From NCBI GenBank assembly GCA_964023275.1, contig OZ029928.1:20235686-20299685 (forward strand): a stretch of 64,000 nt of DNA, in the 5' to 3' direction. Under the pieces are notes generated by a model, which saw only the letters and a program-made list of their open reading frames with translations, ran no database searches and was not told the origin of the DNA. How positions within the stretch are numbered: position 1 is the first letter of the stretch; every line of letters begins with the position of its first letter. Position numbers and translations under genes: made by a program. Below are positions 53,701 to 63,591 of the stretch, one piece after another. Origin of the DNA: Norana najaformis (Eukaryota > Annelida > Clitellata > Crassiclitellata > Hormogastridae).

Positions 53701-56169
53701 CTTTTGTCAGGACCCATGTCTCACATCCATACATCATGGTGCTAAATACACATGTCTTTAATACCTCCAGTTTTGTTTTCATGCTGATTGCTCTGCTCTT
53801 CCAAGTTTTATCCATTGCTTTCAACACTGCTATTCCCCTCGCTATTCGTATCTTTATTTCACTTTTGCAATCTAGGTCATATGTCATATGTCATAACAAC
53901 TTGCACTGCTGTTAATTGAAAGATAGTGCTTTAAATGAACTGCTTTGCATTGAATTGCTGGCAAGTGGGATTCTTTGCAAATTATTAGTTTAAGAATTGT
54001 AACTGACAGTAATTCTGCTTTGATGTAGTCACTGTTGTCATATTTGAGGTTGTTTCCTTCGAGATGATTCATTCGATCGCTTTGCAAACTTTGACTGATG
54101 ACTTCGTATAACAGCAGTATAGAAGTCTCTTCGGTTTAGGTAGCTTCTTTTTTTCGTGTGTCACAGTGTGCTTACTTGTTGTGGTTAGGGTGGTTGGTTT
54201 GTGGCGCGAGTCGCTGTCAAAGAAGAACGCCAAAGCAGCACAGTCGCTGGCCGATCCGACGGAGTATGAGAACCTCTTTCCAGGACTCGCAGACGCTTTT
54301 AAGACGGAACAGTTCCTGTCCGATCAAAGACGTGACGTCATTCCAGCTGCCAAGTTCTCCAACGTACAGGTATGCATTGTCATCTGTTGAGTCCAGAATA
54401 AAGTAATTCTGTCATTAATGCTTCATGGTCGATTTAGGCGTCTGTTTACCCCAAAGGACACAAGTTCAAGTCCTGGGCGTTTTTTGCTGGGTCAGAAGTT
54501 TACTGAGGGTTTTTTAACCCTAACCGTTGACGTGATGATTGATTTTATTTGTAGCCGAATCACGAGAGACAGCCGGTGCTGGAGATGAAGGAGGCAGAAG
54601 AGAGCGGGGAATTCACGTACATAGCTGGCCTGAAGTCTGCTGCTGCAGCTGAAGTTACGAATGAGGAAGGTCCACTTTCTCCGCCTCCAACCCCTACATC
54701 CGTAAGTTGTATTCGCTTGACCAGCGTTTCTTGTTTTTGTTGTCCAGAGTGCGAATGGAGTTGTCTGTTAACCAGTGTGTTTTGTTATGGATTAATGTTA
54801 TGGATTATGTTACGTTGTCTTGATCCAGTTCTAACCGTGACTTTCTCGTTTTCTTTTGAGGTAAACAAAGTCTGACTGAGACAGCCTTTACAAAGGGTCA
54901 GATTTTGCAGTCTAGCTAGGTAGGGTGATTGCAGACATTGCCTATGATGGAATCTCCTAAGGTTTTTGAATCTGATGACAAGAAATTTTGCAATCATGTG
55001 TTTGTCCTTGCCGTATAAGCTCTGTGATTAATAATCATGATAATAATCGTAATCATGATTTATCAAGTACAGTAAATGTCACTTGTTTTTCTGAGGCTTA
55101 GTTTAAATTATTCCAATGAGTACCAAGGAGTTGGCTTTGAGGAATCTGTAATTAGCTGAATTTCATTTTGTGAAGAGTTTAAATGTGTTGTTCTTGTGGT
55201 GACATTGAAGGAGACGAGCCATTTGCAGAAGCCGCCATTGCTAATGCCATCCTCTGTCACTCCAGCAACACCACCCGCTGCTGCTGCACCCGCTGCACCC
55301 ACTCCACCAGCTGCTACTGCTGCTGCCAGTGCTCAGCCGCCTCAGCCAGCCGTGGAAACCGTGAAGCAGTCAACCGTGAAGACGCTGCCATCCAAGCTGG
55401 ACGAGATGGAGCTGGATTTGGATATGGAAATAGAAAACATGAAGCTCGATGACAACATTTATCCCTTGGTAAGCAAGTGAGACTCGGTTGGATTGTGTCA
55501 GTTTCATGGGGGCAGGAGGAGGTATATTGGGGAGTGGTATATTGTGCCTTCAAGTACTGGTAGAGCTCTCAAAAGCCAGACTTCTTGTTTCCTGGATGTA
55601 GTCATTTAATTAGAGTAGGTGAGAAGACCTGTTCTAGGTTGATGAATTTAAAATGCCAGTAGGGCGTTGGTGGTGTTTGACCAGACGCCCAAAAGCGCAT
55701 AATATTTTAATATAACTATTTTAACTGTGAAACACAGAATCAGACACAGAAGTCGAAATATAAGAGAATTGTGTAGCAAATTCCACACATGACGAACTAA
55801 TTATCCAAATGAACGAGAAACAAAAACAACGGCCATCTTGGCCACCGGATACACAGCGAGTCCCCTGGTGGATCGGATGGAGTTGCAACTGGACAGGAGG
55901 CAGAAGAAAATCAAAAATCAGATTAGAAATCAGATAAAACTGTTGATGGGAATCTTTTTTTGAAATTAGGAAAAGAGTGAAATGTCATTTAGGATTGGTG
56001 AGAAGCACTTGTGAACACACGAGTAGTTTGAAAATGGTAAAACACGAGAACCAAGTGGCGGTTGGTCTAAGCATTTTGGTTGGTCTGTTGTTGATGATTG
56101 GCGATTGGTGTTGTTCTCTTGTAGGCAGCTGATATAAACTTGGACGATGATGTCGAAGACTGGGAGTAG
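44723..56169 (+). CDS. COPB2: Coatomer subunit beta-prime (COPI coat)
   Basis: Beta'-COP is the WD40 subunit of the COPI coat that retrieves KKxx/KxKxx cargo from Golgi to ER. Exons: 44723-44725 (ATG only), 45259-45396, 45852-45938, 46159-46285, 46498-46646, 47273-47419, 47841-47940, 48423-48565, 48987-49186, 49415-49614, 50028-50134, 50569-50712, 50972-51102, 51376-51583, 51953-52063, 52464-52678, 53182-53274, 54189-54369, 54555-54701, 55211-55468, 56125-56169. All junctions are GT-AG and keep frame, giving about 977 residues. The first WD40 propeller spans about 2-300 (DHLRCIAVHP-type repeats, [17 protein letters not shown]), the second propeller/coatomer WD region about 300-610, and the alpha-solenoid about 610-830 ([16 protein letters not shown]). 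The tail (about 878-963) is Ala/Pro-rich, then acidic, ending DDVEDWE; it makes the protein longer than the roughly 900 residues usual in vertebrates. Exon 1 is the weakest part: its donor is ATG|GTTGGT, but exon 2 opens exactly at [10 protein letters not shown], as in other animals. Confidence 0.95.
45512..45612 (-). mobile_element. LINE 3' end, family A (in COPB2 intron 2)
   Basis: Reversed copy: TCTAATCTAATCTTATGACT, TCTGTAGTGCTATTATCATA, ATGCCCAAGGCATCAATCGA. It ends near GTCAGAATCGTAATCCG. Confidence 0.7.
46368..46420 (+). mobile_element. LINE 3' end, family A, short (in COPB2 intron 4)
   Basis: TGCCTTGAGAATTATGATAA, TGGTGCTGTAGAAGTCGTTG, GATAAGACTAG. Confidence 0.6.
46930..47118 (-). 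mobile_element. tRNA-derived SINE, family D (in COPB2 intron 5)
   Basis: Minus strand: CACAGTAGCTGATTCGATAC (A-box region), GTACAGGTTCAAATCCTCC (B box GGTTCAAATCC), TGTAGGGACTTTAACC, GGCGCCATCGATTGATGCTT, ending GTGGAGCTTACTAAATGCAG, AAATAATAATCC. Confidence 0.78.
48236..48402 (-). mobile_element. SINE family E, 3' part (in COPB2 intron 7)
   Basis: Reversed: AGTAAAGTATCTCAAATCGC, GGGAAGGCACTCATTTCC, AGGCCCTTGAACCGG, ACAAGGTCCTGGACACAAGA, GTGCATCACAAGACTTG. It lies directly before the acceptor of exon 8. Confidence 0.65.
49850..49992 (+). mobile_element. LINE 3' end, family A (in COPB2 intron 10)
   Basis: AATTCAACCGAGCTTCTGCA, ACGGATTATGATTTTGATTG, ACTTGAAGCTACCATTGACT, ACCTTGGGCATTATGATAAA, GGCGCCATAGAAGTCATTAG. 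The upstream part corresponds to the coding end seen in the longer copy at 58225-58545. Confidence 0.7.
50195..50475 (+). mobile_element. tRNA-derived SINE, family E (in COPB2 intron 11)
   Basis: TTGGTCAATGATCACGCAGT, TACGGGTTCTACTCCGTGTA (B box), ACGACCCTGGGCAAGTTGTT, GGTACCGGCGTAAGCTGGGA, CCGTGTCCAGGACCTTGGGA, GGGATACTTTATG. Confidence 0.78.
52919..52987. repeat. 17-bp tandem repeat, four copies (in COPB2 intron 16)
   Basis: Units of the form GCCCTGACCTATAAGAT. Each holds TGACCT, except the first, which reads TGACTT. Confidence 0.85.
53285..53890 (-). mobile_element. 5'-truncated LINE, ORF2 C-terminus (antisense in COPB2 intron 17)
   Basis: A 186-residue frame (53887-53327, minus) matches the region after the reverse transcriptase in many non-LTR retrotransposons: [20 protein letters not shown], then [38 protein letters not shown] and [20 protein letters not shown]. 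The palm and the endonuclease are absent, so only the 3' end was copied. After the stop come about 40 bp ending in GATGATGATGATGAAG-type units, a likely 3' tail. The frame has no internal stop, which suggests a young insertion. Confidence 0.85.
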
Positions 56170-56585
56170 CAGCTGGTGTAAGCCATGGAAGGTAGGTACC
56201 TGCATTTTCAGTTGCTATGACAACACGTGGTCATTACAGTCTAAGTGGCCAGCAGTTGATGGGGCCTTTTGTGTTAAGGGCTTTTGTCTTCATTTTTGGT
56301 GCAATCTTTCTTCTGCTCTGTTTATCTGGGTGTGTTTGAAAATGCTGCACAGCCATCACTTTAGACCCTGTTTCTTCTGATTTTCCTTATTGAAATGATC
56401 TGCATTGATGTCGTCTTGTAAGAGTAGAATATTTATAAATCCTGTGGTTTTTGTAGATTTTACACCTGCACTGAGGAGGAAGAACCAGTAAAGCTTGCGT
56501 GCGAATGGGAGACGTTGCTAACCAAAGTGGTCAAAGTGACTGACCGATTGGTCAGACTAAATGGACATTGATTGACTTCTGAAGA

Positions 56586-56591
56586 AATAAA
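56586..56591 (+). terminator. COPB2: COPB2 polyadenylation signal (AATAAA)
   Basis: AATAAA lies 417 bp past the stop codon. A possible 3' UTR intron runs from the donor GGAAG|GTAGGTACC near 56190 to the acceptor TTTTTGTAG ending near 56456. A second AATAAA occurs at about 56930. Confidence 0.55.
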
Positions 56592-56639
56592 ACACTTCCT
56601 TCTGGAATTTGTAAATTTATGAATATTAGGTAGACGCCG

Positions 56640-57532
56640 TCTGGACGTTGGATCAGTCTGTCTTGTATCGATTGCCCCATTTTTGTTGGCCCTCGTATCA
56701 TTTGCCCCGTTGTTTGTTGGGCCTTTCTCTTTGTCTCACTCTTTCTCCGTCTGTATCTCTTGTCTCCCTACGTCTGTTGATGGACGCTCACACGTGCTGC
56801 AACGTCCCCCTTTGAATTGGACATGTTGTTCTTGAATAGTAATTATAATTAAATGTTTCTGTTGTTGGGTGATTTAGGAATTTCGGACAGTCGTTGGGTC
56901 TGTAACTGTTGAAGGGGATTTGGAAGTGAAATAAACTTGAACCCCACAGTGGTCGTCTTTTCTGAGTAGAAACAATAAGATTTTGCAAACAAAAGGTAGA
57001 GAAAAATGACGGAAGCAGCGGCTGAAAAAATGTCCATAGACAAAGTGGCCTGATTATTAGCCACATGAGATGCCATGAACTTTTTCACATCTGGCTGTTC
57101 AATAATTTATATCCATTTTTACACAAAACATCCAAGCTAGTAGTTGTCCGTTTAAGTTAAATTGGATGGAAGAAAGGTGTATAAAATGATTGCACGGAAG
57201 TCCTGTTGGTTGGTCATTTTAGTGTGTATATGCATTTGAAAAATCCTATCAAAAGTCGATTGCAATGATGATACCTCGTGAATTGACCCTGAAGAAACTG
57301 AAATGTTGGCTGTACCTCAAACGACGACCTTACACTAACGTACCGATTCATGGTACAGCAGTTACATGGTGGTCTAATTGAGTAACGCTTAAAGAAACGG
57401 TCTCTGGAAGCGGCATTCCTTGGAAGAAAGCAATCAGTTCCAAGCAGAAAAATATGCTTTCATAGGTTCCAGAAGTCCGTAGCCATAGATCTCAGATGAC
57501 TATGTGAAAAATGTTTTTGAAGCGTGAGGCAA
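56640..57532. other. Convergent intergenic / 3' UTR region between COPB2 and LRRC49
   Basis: No repeat or gene recognised. It must hold the LRRC49 3' UTR on the minus strand, but I see no clear AATAAA for it. Confidence 0.5.
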
Positions 57533-60500
57533 TCATTCGGTTAGTTCCAGTTGTGGAGGATTGCTTGGTGTGGCTTCCTTTTCCTTTAGATTTGTGCTTC
57601 TTGTCTTCTCAAGTTCTTCCATGCATCTCCGCATATAACTCCTTCCATCCCACATTTCCACCACCGCACTGCGCACAAAACTTGACAGAATGTCCACCCA
57701 ATTGACGTACAGCAAACTAAGTTTCTGATTGGCGTGGATGGCAGACGAAGTCGTCGACTGAAGGTAACTCTTCAGGAAGCTGCGTCTTGTCTTCGCCTCC
57801 TGTAAACCCAGACGAAAAAGCAAAGCTTCAATGGAACAATGGCAGATGAAGAGATAAATGAATGACACCTGATGATCATCTCTGATCTTCAAATCTAATT
57901 TACAGAACATTCGGATCAACTGTCCTCAAAATCACGGCAGTTGCATCTGACTCAAAAAATCACATAAAAATTGGCAATGTGTTAAATTAATTTCGAGTTA
58001 AGTTAGACCTACTGGACTTATTGTGTAATGACTGACTGACCTGAGATTTCTGTCCCTGGTGACCGTCTGACTGGCCGTAGGTGAGGACTGCGCGTCCAAC
58101 TGGTTCTACTTTGTCGATTGAAAAGGCTTTAAAGGCATCCGACTGAGTGCGCTGTTGTTTGGCCTTTTCCTCCACAAGCAACTGTTTCTTCCTAAACAGA
58201 AGGTATCCATTATCACAGTATAACTTGGTTTTATTATCAGCAGGTCTGAATCAGACAGGGGGAAAGGCAGAATTGGATCAAGTGCTGAGTGGATTCACTT
58301 TAAGACGATTCTACCCGAGGCGAGTCATGCCCCAACCAACGAGGTTAGACTCGCTTAAAAACTCCCTCCCACACACAGTGCACTATTTATCGCTTTCTGC
58401 TCGAATTGCCCTTTCCTTTAATCTGGAATTCGACCCAGCTTCTCTAACAGATTATGATCTTTGTGATTTCGTTTGAAGTGACTGTCAATTGATGCCTTGG
58501 GCATTATGATAACGGCGCTATGGAAGTCATTAGATTAGAAAGGACCTTAGTCAGTAGCAGAAGAAACCCACTTACTTGTCTCCAAGGAGTGACATCATCC
58601 TGGATTGCAGAAGATTCGAGGAGACTGTGTTCGCCAAGCAGCCAAAGTACTTCTCTGCTCCAACAATGTCGGACACACTCACCTGAAACAATCGCCACAC
58701 CCAGTAACCAGATGAAAAGATCATGCATTCAAAGCAACTCTACAGCAAACGAGGAACTGCCACAGCCTCAAGTGCCTCAACGTCTGTGCTAGAAAATGTT
58801 TGGCCGTTCACTCTTTCCCATCAAAACCTGCTTTAAACGCCTTTAATCAGAGTAACTCAGTAACAACCTGACCTTCTTTAAAGAAACTTCATAACCTGAC
58901 CTCCTTTAAAGAAACCTCATAACCTGACCTACTTTAAAGAAACCTCATAACCTGACCTCATTTATAGAAAACTTCATAACCTGATCTCCTTTAAAGAAAC
59001 CTCGTTACCTGACCACCTCAACATAGCCTGATCTGCTTTGCAGAACCCCAACAAAATGGGTTAGGGTATAGTTTAAGGAGAGAGAGAGAAGAAAATGGCT
59101 GACCTCCTTGCCGTTGACTTTCTTGAGGCTGAAGTGTGCCAATCGAAAGATGACGTATGGTCGCCAGAGACTTAATTTGGTCACCGGATTTCCATCTGGT
59201 TCTATCACCAAGTTATCCAGGCGCCTTACGTTTGACAACGCGTTCAGCTGAGCAAACGACTGGATGTTCGTCGAACCAAAAACCAGCGTCTTGCAAAAGC
59301 AGCAAAACCATCCACTGATAAATGAACAAATCCTAACGAACTTCCGTCATGCAGTGCTGGCGTTTTTTGGACCAAAGTTAAGCCCTAACTTATGGCAATT
59401 TGTGACAAGGTCACTTCAACTAGATTCTGCCTCCAACAGCTACTGATCTGAGCAGTTACACAAGCAAAAACATGGCAACAATAATCCAAAAAGAAAATGA
59501 ATTCAAATTACATAATCTTGGAACTGTATCCGAACGTTTCAGCAGTGCTTTTTAAAAACATCACGACAACTTCATGTGTGCTGGCAATTATTTTCACGCT
59601 ATTTTTCCATCTAATCCAGCAACAGCTGAGGTTTTTACATCTTTTTAGTCAAGAGCTTTAAAGTGATTCTCACATGCACATTTGGAAATCGCACTCGGAT
59701 CTTGGAAAGGACTTTGACAATCTCGTTGAAATCGATGAACTGAAAGCAGACCGTTGTGACTGCGCCGGCCGCCTGCAGTCCCCAGTTCTTGTCAAAAGCG
59801 TCAAGTGACCCAGAGCCGTAGAGATTGAGCGTCTCACCCTCTATCTCCGACAGATGATCAGCAGTCATCGACCTAAGACAACACATGAAGCTTAAAAATT
59901 CCATCCTAGTTTTCCTTTATTTGACATCAGCTTCAGGAGAAACAGCCAAATTGCTCCCAGCCACGTCATGAAATTCAACGCACAAGCTCTGGCTTCTTCT
60001 GGTTAGGCTTCTTTTAAAGATCTCTATCAACATTGCAATATTCCTCAGAGATTCAGCACTCCTTGGGTTGAAAGATCTTTTCACTGAAGTGCAGAAACAT
60101 CTACCTAACAGCCTCTAGGTCATAGAGATCAGTTACAGTCAATTTCACGGTGTCCTCAAACAGGCACAAGGGTGAAAGGCATTTGAAACATTGGCCAGCA
60201 TACTTACCTCAAAGAATACCTCAATGCCTCTGTAATTGCTTGAAGTCTGATGTGAATCAAACTTCACCAGAATTCATTGTCCACCGCATGGCATATTTGT
60301 AAATGGGATTATCTGCAGAATTCCATACGATGTTGACAATAAACGGTTCTTACGGCTAAACTGGCAACTGAGACTGAAATGAGTTCCCCTGTGAATTGCC
60401 TCTGACTTTACTGTACCTCGTTTCCTTCTCACAAATGTTTTGAAAGCTGGCATCTGCAACATCCTGTGACGCCGTTTGAAAGGCAGGTCCACTTGACTTT

Positions 60501-63500
60501 GGACGCACGGTCGCGTTCGTCGCCTTCCTGTCCTTCTCCGAGTGACCGCTCTTTGGACTTGAAGGACCACTGACACAAAGGCAATCAACAGGTGTGTTAA
60601 TTACATCACTCACGTGAACCACCAATACACATCTTCACTTTGCAAAAACAGTACAGCTCTGTGATGAAAGCGTTTCGGACAGTCAAGAAAACCATTTCGC
60701 TTGAAGCAACCATCGATTGATGCCTTGTGAATTATGATAACAGCGCTGTAGAAGTCAATGGATTAGATTACGTACATCTGAGAGAGAGGAGACAGCAAAC
60801 CAGACCAGACCTGGAGGAACTGGAACTGGCAACATCTTCTGCAACAGCAGCATCTGAGTTGGGTATGGTAGCGATGTGAGTGGCGTAGAGATCAGGCATT
60901 GTCTTCTGCTTGCTCTGGTGACGGCCGTTTCGAGAACTGACCATCTTCTCCCAGTTATGTCTTGCATTATTGATCGTTCGCCGTCTCTTTTCCTGACAAA
61001 AAACAATTGAAAAGCCTCCTACAACTCCATCTCACAGGTAGATGAAAATGTCAATGTACACGTTTTTATATAGCGACCGCATGGCTTCAACCCTGCTCAC
61101 ACTTTTCAATGAATTGATCAGGAGAGATCCTTCACCACCGCTGCCCAACTGAATGGGTGCCACACCATTTAAGGTCCTCATGTACGGATTGTGCTACCCA
61201 AGATTCAGATCTTGAAATAAGCCACAACAGACGAACAACGTCCAGTAACTTGATCATACAATCGGTCGAAGAACGAGACATGAATATCAGCAGAGATCAG
61301 AGAAATTTGTGGAGGATGAAAAGCGATGTTCCACTTACCACAAGGATGGCCATCTTGGAATTTTCTCGTCTCTTCTCCTCCTCCTTTCGTCCCATCACAG
61401 TCGCAATTCTTCTTTCGTCTTCCTAGACAAAATCCGAACACAGCAGATGACGTTTTCGCTCCCTCATCTCAGACTGATTCAATTACACCAGCTCATGTGG
61501 CACCAGTGTTATGTCACTGAACACGTCATCTCATATCACCTCTTACAACAGATTTATATAGCTCAAGCAAAACCTATTTCAACTTATATAACTCTACTAC
61601 ATTCCAGCTTAAACATGTTTAGTAGTGAAATATCGCTGATAACATTTCAAACAGTGGAGTCTATTTGAAATGCATTTCATCTGATCGACAATGTTTTTGA
61701 TGAAATTCTTGACAAAACCCTTGTCCAATCGAGAAAGAGAGAGCCAGAGAGAGAAAGAGAGACAGGGAGGGACAGACAGAGATTGACAGGTACTGAATCT
61801 TACTGTAACGCGCTTCATGTCAAGTTGTTTGAGCTGCTGAACGTGGCGTAGAATCATCTGCTTGTAGTTGAGTTCCAGCGCCAGTGGATTGTTATCGAGA
61901 GCCAACTCTGATAGGCTGTTCGACTCAGCGATGCAAGAAATGTCATCAAAGCTGTAAATAACTCAGCTGTCAACAAGACTCTAGAAAGATTCTTGTTACA
62001 ATTCCACTGGAAGAATTTTAAATATTTAGAAAGTGAAAACTTGTCCTACGAGAGAACAGCCATCACACAGAAAAAGTTTCAGTGCTGGCAATAACGGCAA
62101 TGAAACCACTGGAAACACGGCTATTCGTACAAACAGCAACACTTGTGAAAATGCAACATCTCAATTAAATAAAATAATAATGATATTCATGAAGTTATCA
62201 TCATCGTTGTTGTTACCAATGTGGTAGTTGTTATAGTCATCATCTGTTAGTAAAGAGTAAACAGCGAACCTGGTGATGTCGTTGAAACTGAGAAACAGGC
62301 GTTGAAGATTTGGTAGAGCATCAATATCCGACTGAAACAGAAATGACCTCTGACCTCAGCATTTCTAATGACCACCAGAGGGAGCCATCAGTCCAAACAA
62401 AAGACTGACCAACCCCCGCCCCACCAACCTATCTGTATTAGCAATACGCAGATGAAATCAGACAATTGCAATCCAGCATCTGTCTCGTTCGAAATTCAGT
62501 CTTATTTTCATCCGTTTATAAGGATGGTGAATTCTGGCTGGAAAAAAATGCCACTGTAGATGAAATACTACAGGTTCTCTGTTAGAGTAAAGACTGATTA
62601 AATAACTGGTTGGGTGATTGACTGGCTTACCACGGTTCGAATCTTGTTCCTTCTTAGGTTGAGTTCTGTGAGGAGGTCCAATCCAGTCAGATTCTGAACG
62701 TGTTCTATCAGGTTTCCAGCCAAGTTGAGCACTCGCAGGTCAGATAGATGATCAAGGTTCTCGATCCGTTTGATCTGCAGCATAACCACAAACACTCTTT
62801 AAGAAATGCCAACACACACAACAGTCCTAACAATACAAAATCTGTAGAGGAAAATTACGAACAAGCCTTACAAATATAAATGTACACACATAGATGTACA
62901 CGTTTTCTCCAGCAACCGTATGACCTTGACCCTGCTTGTTTTTCAATGAATTAATAGGGTGAGATCCTTCACCACCACTGCCCGTTTGAAAGGCAGCCAC
63001 GCCATGTAAGGTCCCCATGTACGGACCGTGCTAGCCCAAGATTCAAATCTCTGAAATAAGCCACGACTGGGACACAAACCGCTCAGAGGTGCCTTGACGT
63101 ACAGATGTAGGGAACCAGGCCAGACGGTCTTGAGCTTCAAATACCACTGTTTAGCATAATTTGGTTGACTGTATCGACGATTCACCTGATTTCCATGAAG
63201 ATCAAGAACATCAAGTTTTGTCAGTGAGTCCAGGTTTTCGATGACTTTGATTCTGAAACAAAAGAAAGACTTACAAAAAAAGGCCAAACGTCTCAATTGC
63301 TGATCCATGGACAATCAAAACAGAAATCATTCTTGCTCAAAAACACCTTCTTAAAATACCTTACGTACTAACTTTCACTTTCAATACCTGTTTTTTCCAA
63401 GCATAAGGACGCGAAGTGATCGCAGCGCGTCAAGACCTGAGATCTGCTCGACTTGGTTATCATAGAAGTCAAGGAAAATGAGTCGCGTCAGAGAGTTGAG

Positions 63501-63591
63501 GCGCTCGATCCGTTGAATCGCATTGTGTTGGTAGTTGAGCAAACGCAGCTGGTCTTCGCCGTCCAACAGCGGACACACGGACAACCGACGC
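57533..63591 (-). CDS. LRRC49: LRRC49, tubulin polyglutamylase complex subunit (5' end missing)
   Basis: LRRC49 is a leucine-rich-repeat subunit of the TTLL1-type tubulin polyglutamylase complex and acts at microtubules, centrioles and cilia. Thirteen exons on the minus strand: 63591-63388, 63252-63186, 62774-62631, 62331-62270, 61951-61804, 61422-61339, 60992-60811, 60569-60417, 59872-59674, 59289-59104, 58682-58576, 58191-58041, 57799-57533. All join in phase at GT-AG borders and encode about 650 residues (human about 686). The first exon here opens in mid-codon with RLSVCPLLDGEDQLRLLNYQ; LRRs follow (LIFLDFYDNQVEQISGL, LDVLDLHGNQ, LRVLNLAGNLI, LTELNLRRNKI, LQRLFLSFNDI), then a basic region and a conserved C-terminal half (EGETLNLYGSGSLDAF, NWGLQAAGAVTTVCFQFIDF, NPVTKLSLWRPYVIFRLAHF). 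The missing N-terminus probably lies beyond the right edge. The gene is convergent with COPB2. Confidence 0.93.
58225..58545 (+). mobile_element. LINE 3' end, family A, longest copy (in an LRRC49 intron)
   Basis: A plus-strand frame ends with RLDSLKNSLPHTVHYLSLSA and FDPASLTDYDLCDFV-stop (58476), which looks like an ORF2 C-terminus. A 75-bp 3' UTR follows: AGTGACTGTCAATTGATGCC, TTGGGCATTATGATAACGGC, GCTATGGAAGTCATTAGATT, AG. It lies antisense between exons 11 and 12 as listed for LRRC49. Confidence 0.7.
58855..59022. repeat. 28-30-bp tandem repeat (in an LRRC49 intron)
   Basis: Five or six units of the form CATAACCTGACCTCCTTTAA-AGAAACCT. The copies differ at a few positions. Confidence 0.88.
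60688..60772 (+). mobile_element. LINE 3' end, family A (in an LRRC49 intron)
   Basis: TTCGCTTGAAGCAACCATCG, ATTGATGCCTTGTGAATTAT, GATAACAGCGCTGTAGAAGT, CAATGGATTAGATTA. It ends about 40 bp from the splice donor of the exon at 60811-60992. Confidence 0.72.
61040..61215 (-). mobile_element. SINE family B (in an LRRC49 intron)
   Basis: Minus orientation: ACGTTTTTATATAGCGACCG, CATGGCTTCAACCCTGCTCA, CAATGAATTGATCAGGAGAG, ATCCTTCACCACCGCTGCCC, CACACCATTTAAGGTCCTCA, ending at the GAAATAAGCCACA block. Confidence 0.8.
61700..61795. repeat. GAGA/CAGA simple repeat in LRRC49 intron
   Basis: GAGAGAGCCAGAGAGAGAAA-type units sit just past the donor of the exon at 61804-61951. Confidence 0.7.
62868..63133 (-). 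mobile_element. SINE family B, near full length (in an LRRC49 intron)
   Basis: On the minus strand the copy starts CTGGCCTGGTTCCCTACATC, has a degenerate B box in GCGGTTTGTGTCCCAGTCG, then CGTGGCTTATTTCAGAGATT, GGTCCGTACATGGGGACC, GGCAGTGGTGGTGAAGGATC, AAGCAGGGTCAAGGTCATAC and a GTACATTTATA tail. Block for block it matches 24343-24570, including the tRNA-derived head, so it defines an element of about 265 bp. It lies in the same orientation as LRRC49. Confidence 0.82.
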
